From the NCBI GenBank assembly GCA_031277685.1, contig JAITLV010000055.1:1-39306 (forward strand): 39,306 bases of DNA. Direction: 5' to 3'. This document shows, piece by piece, positions 32,253-39,306 of this stretch. How positions within the stretch are numbered: the stretch's first letter is position 1; each line of letters starts with the position of its first letter. The translations under genes were made by a program, and so were the position numbers. Under the pieces are notes generated by a model. That model was not told the DNA's origin and searched no databases. It saw nothing but the letters and a program-made list of their open reading frames with translations. This stretch comes from Sphingobacterium sp. (GTDB taxonomy: Bacteria; Bacteroidota; Bacteroidia; Sphingobacteriales; Sphingobacteriaceae).

Positions 32253-32973
32253 ATCGTACGTTTTAAGTTTTTATTTGTGTTATTTGTTCTACATCGCGAT
32301 TTTACCTCATGGCGATGCGGTTGAGGGATCCTATTTCCTGATCTTCAGCATCCTCGATACCGATAGATCCCGCAACGCAGGAATACAGCATCTTTACGAT
32401 TGTGACATCTTCTGTGTATAATTCTCTTTTGGACCACAACAATTGAAATGGATAAAGTACCTAGTAATAAGAACCTCAGGAGGAATGCTAGGGACATAAA
32501 TTTACATATGAACAAAGCTTGCACTTTTGCTTTTGCGAGCAGGTAGAGCCTCCTGATAAAGAGGAGAAGGACTGTTAATAGTTGATTTAATGTGCATCTC
32601 ATGTTCATTGTTTCTATGTTTTACTTTAATTCATTTGTTGTCTTTACGGCGGCACTTCCTTGGTGCGGCCTGCCCGATCAATTGATGTTGCACTTTTTCG
32701 CTGTGCCCTCGTTCCGGTATTCCTGACATCCGTTTCGCTTTCCATGCATATCGGCAGATATCAGTAGTTGGTCTCACTGCCTATTTCTACCTTGTCAGGA
32801 ACTTTGCCGCCCGAAAAAAGCGGTTGGTTCGTCCAATACGCATATTACATCTTTAATGCTTTTATCATATTGTCAAAATTATGGGCTCTTAAAAAGATAT
32901 TCATTATGGTTTCTGAGGCGGAGAAAGAGTATTTTAGGATACTTTTCACAAAATTTATACTGAAGGTCAAACA
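32253..32973. other. 720 bp without a supported gene
   Basis: One 87-codon minus-strand frame (32345-32608) is basic and hydrophobic but has no recognisable domain, and it could be a relic of a membrane gene that commonly precedes DUF6520 genes. No strong hairpins or promoter pairs stand out. The base composition is less A+T-rich near 32640-32830. Confidence 0.4.
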
Positions 32974-33969
32974 CTATATTTTCTTTCGAATAGTTTTCCG
33001 GTAAAGATTAGGGGATACCTCAAAGTATTGTCTGAATGTTTGATAAAAATAGGGGAGGTTGGAGTATCCCGTCATGATGGCGATTTTTCCAACGGGGAAA
33101 TTACTTGTTTCCAGTAACCATTTGGCATTGAGCATGCGTAAATCCCGAACGTACTTATGAATTGACTGGCCTAATAATAGATCCGAATATTCGCGTAATT
33201 TCCAGACTGAAATACCAATATCATAAGCCATATTTTCTAGTGTAAGCTTACTGTCTATGAATAAATTGGTATGGATATATTCAAATATCGTATTAGCAGT
33301 TTCGACATGAAGTTGTTTTTTTAGGATCTTGCCCTGTTGGAGTTGCTCATGGTAATATTCTATCAGCTGTACAATGTTATTACCTAATTTGATTTGATGA
33401 ACCATCAGGTTGGTACGGACACGGAGCATGGAGGTCCATAAGGTTTTTGCAGGTTCCTTGACAGCACACATGGGGAGCATGATAATTTCAGAACTGTTGC
33501 TAGCCAAAGCAGCGGGCAAAGATGAAATCTGTGGATAAGGGCGTGGGGCAGGCTGTAGCCAATTCTTTTCAAGGGCAAGGACTAAGATGGAATGTTTGCC
33601 CTTATTCGCTTTTAGATGTAGGATAGTTTGTGGAATATAGGCCATATACATGCAATTTCCCATACCATAAAATGACAACATATCGTTGTGATAGTATTTG
33701 AAAAATCCTTCCATCACGATAACTAGAAATACATTTGGACTGTGGACTGTCAACTGGATTTCTATTTCTTCAAATGCCATTAATTCGACGAGCTGAAGAT
33801 GGTTTTCTAGGAATTCCATTTCCTGGATACTCAGGATTCCCTGATTATTTGTTCGTATATGCCAAGGTAGTCCCGATATCGCAAAATTGCTATGGGATGG
33901 TTGAGATAAGGTGCTGCACCTACTTTCTTGAATTGAGTTGATAATATCTACAGAAATCGGATTTTCCAT
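32974..33969 (-). CDS. AraC-family transcriptional regulator
   Basis: A 331-residue protein. The C-terminal double HTH spans about 225-328: TLENMAYDIGISVWKLREYSDLLLGQSIHKYVRDLRMLNAKWLL, then VGKIAIMTGYSNLPYFYQTFRQYFEVSPNLYRK, with the typical GYSN and SP..YR marks. The N-terminal ~200 residues form a cupin-like effector domain without a clear ligand motif. It is close to a second AraC gene on the same strand, and one of the two may control a neighbouring operon, but targets cannot be assigned. Confidence 0.93.
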   Translation of the reverse strand: MENPISVDIINSIQESRCSTLSQPSHSNFAISGLPWHIRTNNQGILSIQEMEFLENHLQLVELMAFEEIEIQLTVHSPNVFLVIVMEGFFKYYHNDMLSFYGMGNCMYMAYIPQTILHLKANKGKHSILVLALEKNWLQPAPRPYPQISSLPAALASNSSEIIMLPMCAVKEPAKTLWTSMLRVRTNLMVHQIKLGNNIVQLIEYYHEQLQQGKILKKQLHVETANTIFEYIHTNLFIDSKLTLENMAYDIGISVWKLREYSDLLLGQSIHKYVRDLRMLNAKWLLETSNFPVGKIAIMTGYSNLPYFYQTFRQYFEVSPNLYRKTIRKKI

Positions 33970-34087
33970 TTCTCCTAGTTTTTAAGTTTGTAATCATTAT
34001 AAATTTCGCAACCGCGAAACGGACAGGAAAGGACTGAAATGACAAAAACTTACGGAAAGGGAGGTGCTAAACTTATTTTTTGCCTAT

Positions 34088-35086
34088 TTATTCCAATAAC
34101 TGTGCAAATATTCCAATGACGAACAAGAGAGCGTGTATCTTTTTGTAGTGAGATAAAAACTTCTTGTAAGCTTTTCGAAACGAATTTTCATTGTTGTAAC
34201 CGACAAGTAAATGGGCATCCTTTAAACGGACATAATCAGTCAATATCAGCCGATGGGCTTGTTGCATACGCACCTGAATACAATAGTTGCGCATGCTAAG
34301 CCGATAGGCTTTTTTGAATTTTCGGTTGATGGTCAGGAAAGACAGGCCAATCTGGTCAGTCAGGACCTTGATATCCAGATCGGGATCGTTATAGTGCTGA
34401 TCTATATATTGTTTGATTTCATAGATTTTGGCATCATCGGACGAGACGAGCAGCTCTTCATAATGAGCGAGTGACATGGCCAGGTACTTTTGGAGCTCTC
34501 CTTGTTGAGCGATAATGTTATCATGGTTAAAGGCATGAACACCGAAAAGCCACTGGCGAATACTGCTGTCAATCGAGCAGTGTGGCAGCACGTCAAATCG
34601 ATTATTTGATTCGAGCAGAAAGGATACTGCCTTGCTAAGTGTTGGATATTTGTCAACGACTGCGCTGATCCAGCTGGGCAGGAGGGAAATTACGACGAGC
34701 TCCGTGCTGCCGCGGGGACATTCGGCATGGTAGCCCCCTTGCTGTTCCGCCGAAAGGTACAAACTGCAGGCACTCGGACTTGTAATATGTTCACCTTGAT
34801 CGGTCTTAAAAACAATAGCTCCGAAAAGGACAAAGTTGAAGAAAATCCGACCTTGATCGAGTGTATAGCTGATGTGCATGGGATCATGTGAATCCAGCTG
34901 GAAGATATCAATCCGAAAGGTATCACAAGGGATGGTCTGCTGTAGGAGTGTGGCCCCCTGAAGTTCATAAAGCATTGCTTTTTTAGCCATTGGGATCGGG
35001 TGGCGGCAAAAATCAGGAAGGTTGCCAGTAACATCTTTGATTCTTAAGATCGCTTTTGAAAATTTTAGTTTATAATCTTGCTCCAT
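34088..35086 (-). CDS. AraC-family regulator, likely frameshifted C-terminus
   Basis: A 332-residue protein with an N-terminal effector domain (about 35-205) and an AraC HTH pair (222-318; DIKVLTDQIGLSFLTINRKFKKAYRLSMRNYCIQVRMQQAHRLIL and LKDAHLLVGYNNENSFRKAYKKF). After KKF the reading frame gives LSHYKKIHALLFVIGIFAQLLE, unlike AraC proteins. Dropping one base in the T5 run (A5 on the + strand, 34155-34159) gives KKFYLTTKRYTLS, which fits the family's F-x-x-T-P-x-x-Y end. A one-base slip, mutational or technical, is therefore likely. Confidence 0.88.
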   Translation of the reverse strand: MEQDYKLKFSKAILRIKDVTGNLPDFCRHPIPMAKKAMLYELQGATLLQQTIPCDTFRIDIFQLDSHDPMHISYTLDQGRIFFNFVLFGAIVFKTDQGEHITSPSACSLYLSAEQQGGYHAECPRGSTELVVISLLPSWISAVVDKYPTLSKAVSFLLESNNRFDVLPHCSIDSSIRQWLFGVHAFNHDNIIAQQGELQKYLAMSLAHYEELLVSSDDAKIYEIKQYIDQHYNDPDLDIKVLTDQIGLSFLTINRKFKKAYRLSMRNYCIQVRMQQAHRLILTDYVRLKDAHLLVGYNNENSFRKAYKKFLSHYKKIHALLFVIGIFAQLLE

Positions 35087-35399
35087 ATCTCAATAGAAAA
35101 TTGAATTTTAGGCTATATGCATTTGCTTGATTTCCACCCAAAGTCATGAGCTGAGAAATAAGTGGGCCTAATATAATACATACGATGTTATTTTTTGAAG
35201 GACGATTATTAGAAAATACAGGACAATTCATCAATATTATGGTGTAATTGTGAGTATCCGGAAGTTGATAGGTCAAAACCAGACTATTCTTGGAGGAAAT
35301 CGAGATTAATATACCCCAGTTTAATAAGCTGAAAAAGGATCTATTTTAGGACATTTAAGCTTAGATGTTAAACCAGCTATCTTTTGTATATGTATGTAT

Positions 35400-35735
35400 G
35401 CAAATGGTTTTTTTATAACGTATTTTCTTGAATTTATTTGACAGATCGTTCGTAAACAAGTTAAATGTTAATCGTTCTGGAGCTGATTTTAAAGAAAAAA
35501 TGGATAAAAATAATATTATCCATTGCTGTATCGATAGATACGATGCAGAGTTATGGTTTGGATATGGGGGCTGCGACACTTGCCAACCAGCAGATGCATG
35601 ACTTCCACCGGGAGAGGGTACGAAGTGAATATGAACAGTAGAAAAGTGAGTATGGTTCGTCTGCTGAAACGAAAATCGCTGTTTGCCGTAGCCTAAGCGA
35701 CTTTGCATTTGCAAAGAACAGTACCGGTAGTCTTC
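35400..35735 (+). pseudogene. decayed copy of the 250-aa secreted protein gene
   Basis: From 35400 the DNA parallels the region upstream of 36528 and then its coding sequence: WIKIILSIAVSIDTMQSYG, AATLANQQMHDFHRERVRSEYEQ-stop, then LSDFAFAKN. There is no start codon equivalent to that of the intact gene, an in-frame TAG occurs after SEYEQ (near 35639), and similarity ends by about 35740. It lies tail to tail with the lipoprotein gene at 35762. Confidence 0.85.
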
Positions 35736-35761
35736 GCCGGTGATTTTGTCAATATCATCAT

Positions 35762-36304
35762 TTAGTAGACCTCATCTATTGCGGCCTGTGCCTGAAAGAT
35801 AATCTTGCCACCTTTGGGAACATAAAAATCCTCAAATATTTTTCGGTCTGTAGACGCAGCATCAAAGTCAGATGCAAAGAAAAGTATCAGAAAACGGTCC
35901 ACCGTTATCGCGGATAGGCAGTTGGTGTTTTTTGCGGCATTTGCGCAGGCTTCAGCTCTTTCGTCCAGATAGGCCTTAGTGGGGAGTTCGTATATTCTGA
36001 CTGCTGCTTCTAGCAGGTCATTGTCAGGATTAACATAGCTCTTGAAATAGATGCTCTGCACCTGGTCCAGACCAGCATCACCAGCAATACCGTCGGATTT
36101 TATGCCTTCTTTTACGATACTGCCTTCGAGTTCTTTGGGTAGATACTTAAATTTAACCTTGTCAAAATACAGCTGGGAAAGCATGACAGTATCCTGTTTT
36201 TCCTGAGCCTTCGGATTTTTTTGCGCAGTTTCCTGACAGGCCAACTGTGGTAAAAGGAACAATAGACTCATCCCTGCGAGTAAATAGCTTAGACGTTTGC
36301 TCAT
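35762..36304 (-). CDS. ~180-aa lipoprotein, unknown function
   Basis: A lipoprotein with lipobox PQLAC; the start MSKRLSYLLAGMS is chosen over an ATG 18 codons upstream because it directly precedes a normal signal peptide. The mature region holds KFKYLPKELEGSIVKEG, AVRIYELPTKAYLDERAEACANAAKNTNC (two cysteines), LILFFASDFDAASTDRKIFEDFY, and the end GGKIIFQAQAAIDEVY. It sits between a decayed and an intact copy of the 250-aa secreted gene. A fragment of its own C-terminus recurs at 39031. Family not recognised. Confidence 0.7.
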   Translation of the reverse strand: MSKRLSYLLAGMSLLFLLPQLACQETAQKNPKAQEKQDTVMLSQLYFDKVKFKYLPKELEGSIVKEGIKSDGIAGDAGLDQVQSIYFKSYVNPDNDLLEAAVRIYELPTKAYLDERAEACANAAKNTNCLSAITVDRFLILFFASDFDAASTDRKIFEDFYVPKGGKIIFQAQAAIDEVY

Positions 36305-36527
36305 AATGCCGAATGATGGTGATATAATTGAATAGCGATATCGCTTATAAGTAGGCAAAATACAAAATTATCTGGAGAGCCGCACTACTTTTTACCGATG
36401 TGTTACCTTATTTATTTTGAGCAAACAAGATGTAGCACTGTTTTTTATATAAATGAATGTTTTTTAAAACGTATTTTCGTAAATTTATTTGGTGAATGGT
36501 TTGTAAATGGCTTAAATTCTAATAGTT

Positions 36528-37280
36528 ATGGCGACTAATTTAAAAAAAAGCTGGATAAAAATAATATTATTCATTGCTGTATCGATATATTCAATGCAGA
36601 GTTATGGCCAGGATATGCTGACTGCGACCCTTGCCAACCAGCAGATCCATGACTTCCAACGGGAGAGGATACGAAGTGAATATGAACAATGGAAGAGTGA
36701 GCATGGTTCTCCTGCTGAAACGAAGACCAAGACCACTGCTAGCCGCAACTTAAGCGATTTTACATTTACAAAGAACAATGCGGTGATTAAAGAGGTAGAG
36801 GCAAAGATCATAGCCAACATGAAGCAGAAAAATGCGACCACAGGAAAGAATTTAGAGGCCGCATTAAAACGTGATAACCCCTATGTGGGCTACATGAACC
36901 TGATGAAGAAGCTGGGACTAAATGCCGAGGAAAATTATGCTGATGTTTTTACGGCCTATATGCTGGGGATGTGGCGGATTGCCAATAAAAAGGACAATAA
37001 CCCATCAAGCGCGCAGATAGAAGCCGTAAGAAAACAGGTTATTGGTACAATAAATGTTACCGGACTGAATAGCAAACAACGCCAGGAAAAAGCTGCTTAT
37101 CTGATCTATGACCTGATTTTTGCCAATGAACCTTATGAGTCCTCACGAAAAACAAATAACGCACAGGGCTTACAGAATGATTCCGATCTGGTCTATAAAA
37201 GATTTCTGGAGCAGAATAATCTTGACCTGCGCAAGACGCAGATCGGTAAGGATGGATTTTCAAAGGATCACTCGGATTGA
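36528..37280 (+). CDS. 250-aa secreted protein (DUF6683-like?)
   Basis: A 250-residue exported protein with a signal peptide (cleavage near SYGQ, residue 27). The mature part is helical: ATLANQQIHDFQRERIRSEYEQW, EVEAKIIANMKQKN, then YVGYMNLMKKLGLNAEENYADVFTAYMLGMWRIAN (about 125-160) and IEAVRKQVIGTI, which resembles DUF6683 proteins; I am not certain of the family. It overlaps the end of the convergent HxlR gene by 13 bp. A decayed paralog lies at 35400. Confidence 0.65.
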   Translation: MATNLKKSWIKIILFIAVSIYSMQSYGQDMLTATLANQQIHDFQRERIRSEYEQWKSEHGSPAETKTKTTASRNLSDFTFTKNNAVIKEVEAKIIANMKQKNATTGKNLEAALKRDNPYVGYMNLMKKLGLNAEENYADVFTAYMLGMWRIANKKDNNPSSAQIEAVRKQVIGTINVTGLNSKQRQEKAAYLIYDLIFANEPYESSRKTNNAQGLQNDSDLVYKRFLEQNNLDLRKTQIGKDGFSKDHSD

Positions 37281-37588
37281 TGATATTCCTCGCCCCATCG
37301 GTGCAGGTCTAAGATAATGGGCTCCAGCTTTCTGCCTTTCGGCGTGAGCGAGTATTCTACTGTCGGGGGAACTGTGGCATAGGCCACCCGTTTGACGATA
37401 TCAGCGCTCTCCAGGTTTTTTAATACTTTGACCAGCATACGGGTATTGATATTGGGTATCGTCCGCTCCAGTTCCTTGAACCGTTTTGTCCCGTCAGTCA
37501 GTACATAGATAATCGGAATCGACCATTTACCACCGACAATTTCTAGGACATCTTTTAATACGCAGTTAAATTCGATTCTATTTTTCAT
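37268..37588 (-). CDS. HxlR-type winged-helix regulator
   Basis: A 106-residue regulator with the HxlR layout: Cys9 near the N-terminus, then VLEIVGGKWSIPIIYVLTDGTKRFKELERTIPNINTRMLVKVLKNLESADIVKRVAYATVPPTVEYSLTPKGRKL, the winged helix with the family's GGKW and PP.VEY.LT..G motifs. HxlR proteins often sense electrophiles or oxidants through the N-terminal cysteine. It stands divergent from the pirin and cupin genes, so it most likely represses them and itself. Its 3' end overlaps the 250-aa gene. Confidence 0.94.
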   Translation of the reverse strand: MKNRIEFNCVLKDVLEIVGGKWSIPIIYVLTDGTKRFKELERTIPNINTRMLVKVLKNLESADIVKRVAYATVPPTVEYSLTPKGRKLEPIILDLHRWGEEYHQSE

Positions 37589-37633
37589 GGCTGATCTTCA
37601 GATTTCTCAATTCTTTACCTTTTGTTACTACTA

Positions 37634-37661
37634 TACATTTGTGTAACTACTTGCAAAAGTA
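37634..37661. promoter_or_regulatory. divergent promoter elements between HxlR and pirin genes
   Basis: TACATTTG (37634-37641) reads as a -7 element on the + strand toward the pirin gene, and CAAAAGTA (37654-37661) reads as TACTTTTG on the minus strand toward the HxlR gene. The two overlap in one short region flanked by GTTAC/GTAAC, so a single HxlR dimer could control both directions. Confidence 0.5.
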
Positions 37662-37758
37662 AAGTATAGGGTCTAACTTTACAAGAAATAGGGGTAGAAT
37701 AGAAGCAAATTTTGATGGTATATTCGCCAATAGTGGAACGTTCATAGAGACAACAATC

Positions 37759-38487
37759 ATGTTAAAGAAAATCGATAATTCGAAAAAAACAGGAAATAGC
37801 CATATCGCCATCCTTTTTCCGGGATTGGACCTGGGGGACAGCGATACGGGGTATTATAGCATAGGACGCATTGATCAGGCCAATATCCAGGCTGGTGCGG
37901 TCATCAAGATGCATCCTCATAGCAATGACGATATCCTTTCTTATTTCAGGATGGGAAAGGTCAAGCATACGGACTCCGAGGGTTTTGAAGAATTTATTAC
38001 ACCAGGACGGTTGATGCTGATGAAGGCCGGGAAGATATTTCATCATGAGGAGGCTGTCCAGGAAAATGTCGAAGGACTACAGATATTTATCCGTCCGGGG
38101 ATGAGGGACAGCCGGCCTGAGGTGATTTTTCAGGAACTTGAACCGGTGCATAGTGTGGATCAATGGCGCCTGATCGCGTCGCCGGATGCCGCGCGCACCA
38201 AACTCCAACTGAGCAGCCAGACCTGGATATACGATATGCAGGCTACGGCCGGAAAATCCTTTACACTGCCCGAGACATTTGGCCCTGATTTTGGCCTGCT
38301 CTTGTATGTGTTTCAGGGGGCTATTGCCGTAAATACGGAAATTAGCCTTGGCAAAGGGGAAAGCGTGTTCATTCAGGATGAAAGCATCAGTTTCACGACA
38401 ACGAACAATGCAGAACTGGTCTTATTCGTTACGGATACGACAGCGCCTTACTACGATGGTGGTATGTATAGTGGCAATCAGAAATAG
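37759..38487 (+). CDS. pirin-like bicupin protein
   Basis: A 242-residue protein of the pirin family. The metal site follows the pattern MHPHSNDDILSYF (His52, His54) and KIFHHEEA (His95, Glu97). Other marks are KVKHTDSEG and IFIRPGMRD. Some bacterial pirins are quercetinases or regulators, others unknown; the exact activity cannot be told here. It is the first gene of a + strand operon whose second gene is a cupin, and is probably controlled by the divergent HxlR protein. The combination often responds to oxidative or electrophile stress. Confidence 0.9.
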   Translation: MLKKIDNSKKTGNSHIAILFPGLDLGDSDTGYYSIGRIDQANIQAGAVIKMHPHSNDDILSYFRMGKVKHTDSEGFEEFITPGRLMLMKAGKIFHHEEAVQENVEGLQIFIRPGMRDSRPEVIFQELEPVHSVDQWRLIASPDAARTKLQLSSQTWIYDMQATAGKSFTLPETFGPDFGLLLYVFQGAIAVNTEISLGKGESVFIQDESISFTTTNNAELVLFVTDTTAPYYDGGMYSGNQK

Positions 38488-38533
38488 CCACAGGCTGAAT
38501 ATCGTCTGTCGGGATCAAATTAAAAAATAAACA

Positions 38534-39034
38534 GTGATGAAAGGTAAAACAAATATTAAGTCGGTCGATAAAGCACAGGGAACGACGCTGGCCGTGGCTG
38601 GTGGCAACTACCGTATCATTATTTCAGGGGCTGAAACCAATGGTGCATATGCGGTTGTCGAAATGTTGGTGCCGCCCGGTGGTGGCCCTCCGCCCCATAG
38701 TCACCCGCATACACAGGAGATGTTTTATCTGATCGAAGGTGAACTCGAATTTAAAACGGAAGCGGGGAAAACATTGCTGCAGCCGGGTGGTTTTGTCAAT
38801 ATCCCTTTTGGTGGTGCAGTTCATTGTTTCCGAAACATTTCGGACAGCTACGCAAAGATGTTGTGTACGGTTGTCCCCGCGGGGTTGGAAGAGGTATTCA
38901 GTGCGATTGGCACACCGGCGCAGCCGGACGAGTTTTTGCCGGTTCCGGAGCATACGCCCGAACGTGCGGCTTTCCTTCAGGCAATTGACGAGAAATACGG
39001 GCAGCAGACATTTCCAAGGGATTATTTGGATTAA
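38534..39034 (+). CDS. single-domain cupin protein
   Basis: A 166-residue cupin. Motif 1 is GPPPHSHPHTQEMFYLIEGELEF (His55, His57, Glu62) and motif 2 is PGGFVNIPFGGAVHCFRN (His97), giving a complete metal-binding cupin core. The C-terminal 40 residues are a helical extension (EHTPERAAFLQAIDEKYG). It is 46 bp after the pirin gene and most likely in the same operon. Substrate not predictable; cupins of this size are often small-molecule dioxygenases, isomerases or storage-like proteins. Confidence 0.92.
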   Translation: MMKGKTNIKSVDKAQGTTLAVAGGNYRIIISGAETNGAYAVVEMLVPPGGGPPPHSHPHTQEMFYLIEGELEFKTEAGKTLLQPGGFVNIPFGGAVHCFRNISDSYAKMLCTVVPAGLEEVFSAIGTPAQPDEFLPVPEHTPERAAFLQAIDEKYGQQTFPRDYLD

Positions 39035-39120
39035 TGCACCTCATCTATTGCAGCCTGGGCCTGAAAGATCATCTTGCCAGCTTTGGGGCATAGAGGCCCG
39101 CAGCGATTTTTCGATTCTGT
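39031..39120 (-). pseudogene. C-terminal fragment of the ~180-aa lipoprotein
   Basis: Minus-strand reading gives NRKIAAGLYAP, a one-base slip, then KAGKMIFQAQAAIDEVH and a stop, matching DRKIFEDFYVPKGGKIIFQAQAAIDEVY of the protein at 35762. Its stop overlaps the stop of the cupin gene. No upstream part remains, so this is a relic left by a duplication or deletion. Confidence 0.85.
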
Positions 39121-39186
39121 TGGCTGGCTCTTGCTGCCGATTGGGCTCAGGCTTGGCTAATTGATAGGCGTTTGGTTTACTTGAAA

Positions 39187-39306
39187 TTATAAATAGGGAT
39201 TTCTCGGGATCCGGATGAGTTTATAGCCCTCCTTCCTTAGCGATTCTTGTAATTCAATTTCGGGGAGCGTTTTAAAGATAATGATGCTCAACGATTGACT
39301 CGGTAC
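39187..39306 (-). CDS. partial CDS at the window edge (C-terminus only)
   Basis: A minus-strand open frame enters from the right edge and ends in TAA at 39187. The last residues read TLPEIELQESLRKEGYKLIR and IPRNPYL. The helix-then-strand character looks like the C-terminal helix of a real protein, but without the rest no family can be given. Confidence 0.4.
   Translation of the reverse strand, partial: VPSQSLSIIIFKTLPEIELQESLRKEGYKLIRIPRNPYL

Noticed and set aside
32345..32608. 87-codon basic hydrophobic frame upstream of the DUF6520-like gene
   Set aside because: Position suits a MauE/DoxX-like gene but no family motif is visible; not supported as a gene.
35361..35714. 117-codon minus-strand frame
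   Set aside because: It lies antisense to the decayed copy of the 250-aa secreted gene, which explains the sequence.
38739..39164. 141-codon arginine-rich frame
   Set aside because: It overlaps the cupin gene out of phase; the cupin motifs fix the true frame.

Overview
The window looks like accessory DNA from a Bacteroidota chromosome, most likely Sphingobacterium or a close relative. The support is a SusC/SusD outer-membrane pair, many lipoprotein signal peptides, AT-rich intergenic DNA, no obvious Shine-Dalgarno sequences, and promoter elements of the Bacteroidota type TAnnTTTG. The genus is inferred from gene style only. No rRNA, tRNA, CRISPR array or complete insertion sequence was seen.

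Left region (1-9000): two copies of a ~200 bp structured repeat flank a small lipoprotein gene. Next come an S41 peptidase and three near-identical secreted NTF2/lumazine-binding-like genes. Each of these three sits in the same ~600 bp block with its own conserved leader and hairpin terminator. Oppositely oriented genes lie between the blocks: a Fic AMP-transferase-like protein, then a macro-domain protein with a beta-propeller-like protein. The third block is followed by three tandem, paralogous peptide genes of about 50 codons that do not match any family I know.

Middle region (9000-24300): an orphan AbiEii-type nucleotidyltransferase stands divergent from a PD-(D/E)XK-like protein with a 70-aa partner. 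An array on the minus strand follows. One complete secreted lipoprotein with a HELIH zinc-peptidase motif and a glycine hinge heads a series of repeated units, each pairing a C-terminal peptidase piece (truncated, frameshifted or decayed) with a ~165-aa lipoprotein paralog. Part of this is a 1,213 bp tandem duplication. A decayed fourth NTF2-like gene, an AraC-sensor-like protein lacking an obvious HTH, a frameshifted small gene, an XRE/ImmA-IrrE plus P63C pair, a 415-aa unknown protein, and an XRE plus membrane protein pair complete this part. It reads as a defence, toxin or mobile-DNA island.

Right region (24300-39306): an intergenic stretch rich in nested inverted repeats precedes a nutrient-uptake operon (127-aa unknown, TlpA-like thioredoxin, SusC, SusD). 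Between the unknown gene and the thioredoxin domain lies ~1.1 kb of open but low-complexity, repeat-built DNA. Then come a DUF6520-like small exported protein, two AraC regulators, a duplicated and partly decayed pair of secreted/lipoprotein genes, and an HxlR regulator divergent from a pirin and a cupin gene.

The dominant theme is repeated local duplication followed by truncation. At least four families (NTF2-like, HELIH peptidase plus lipoprotein, the micro-peptides, and the 250-aa/180-aa secreted pair) occur here as multiple copies, and all but the peptides also as recognisable fragments.
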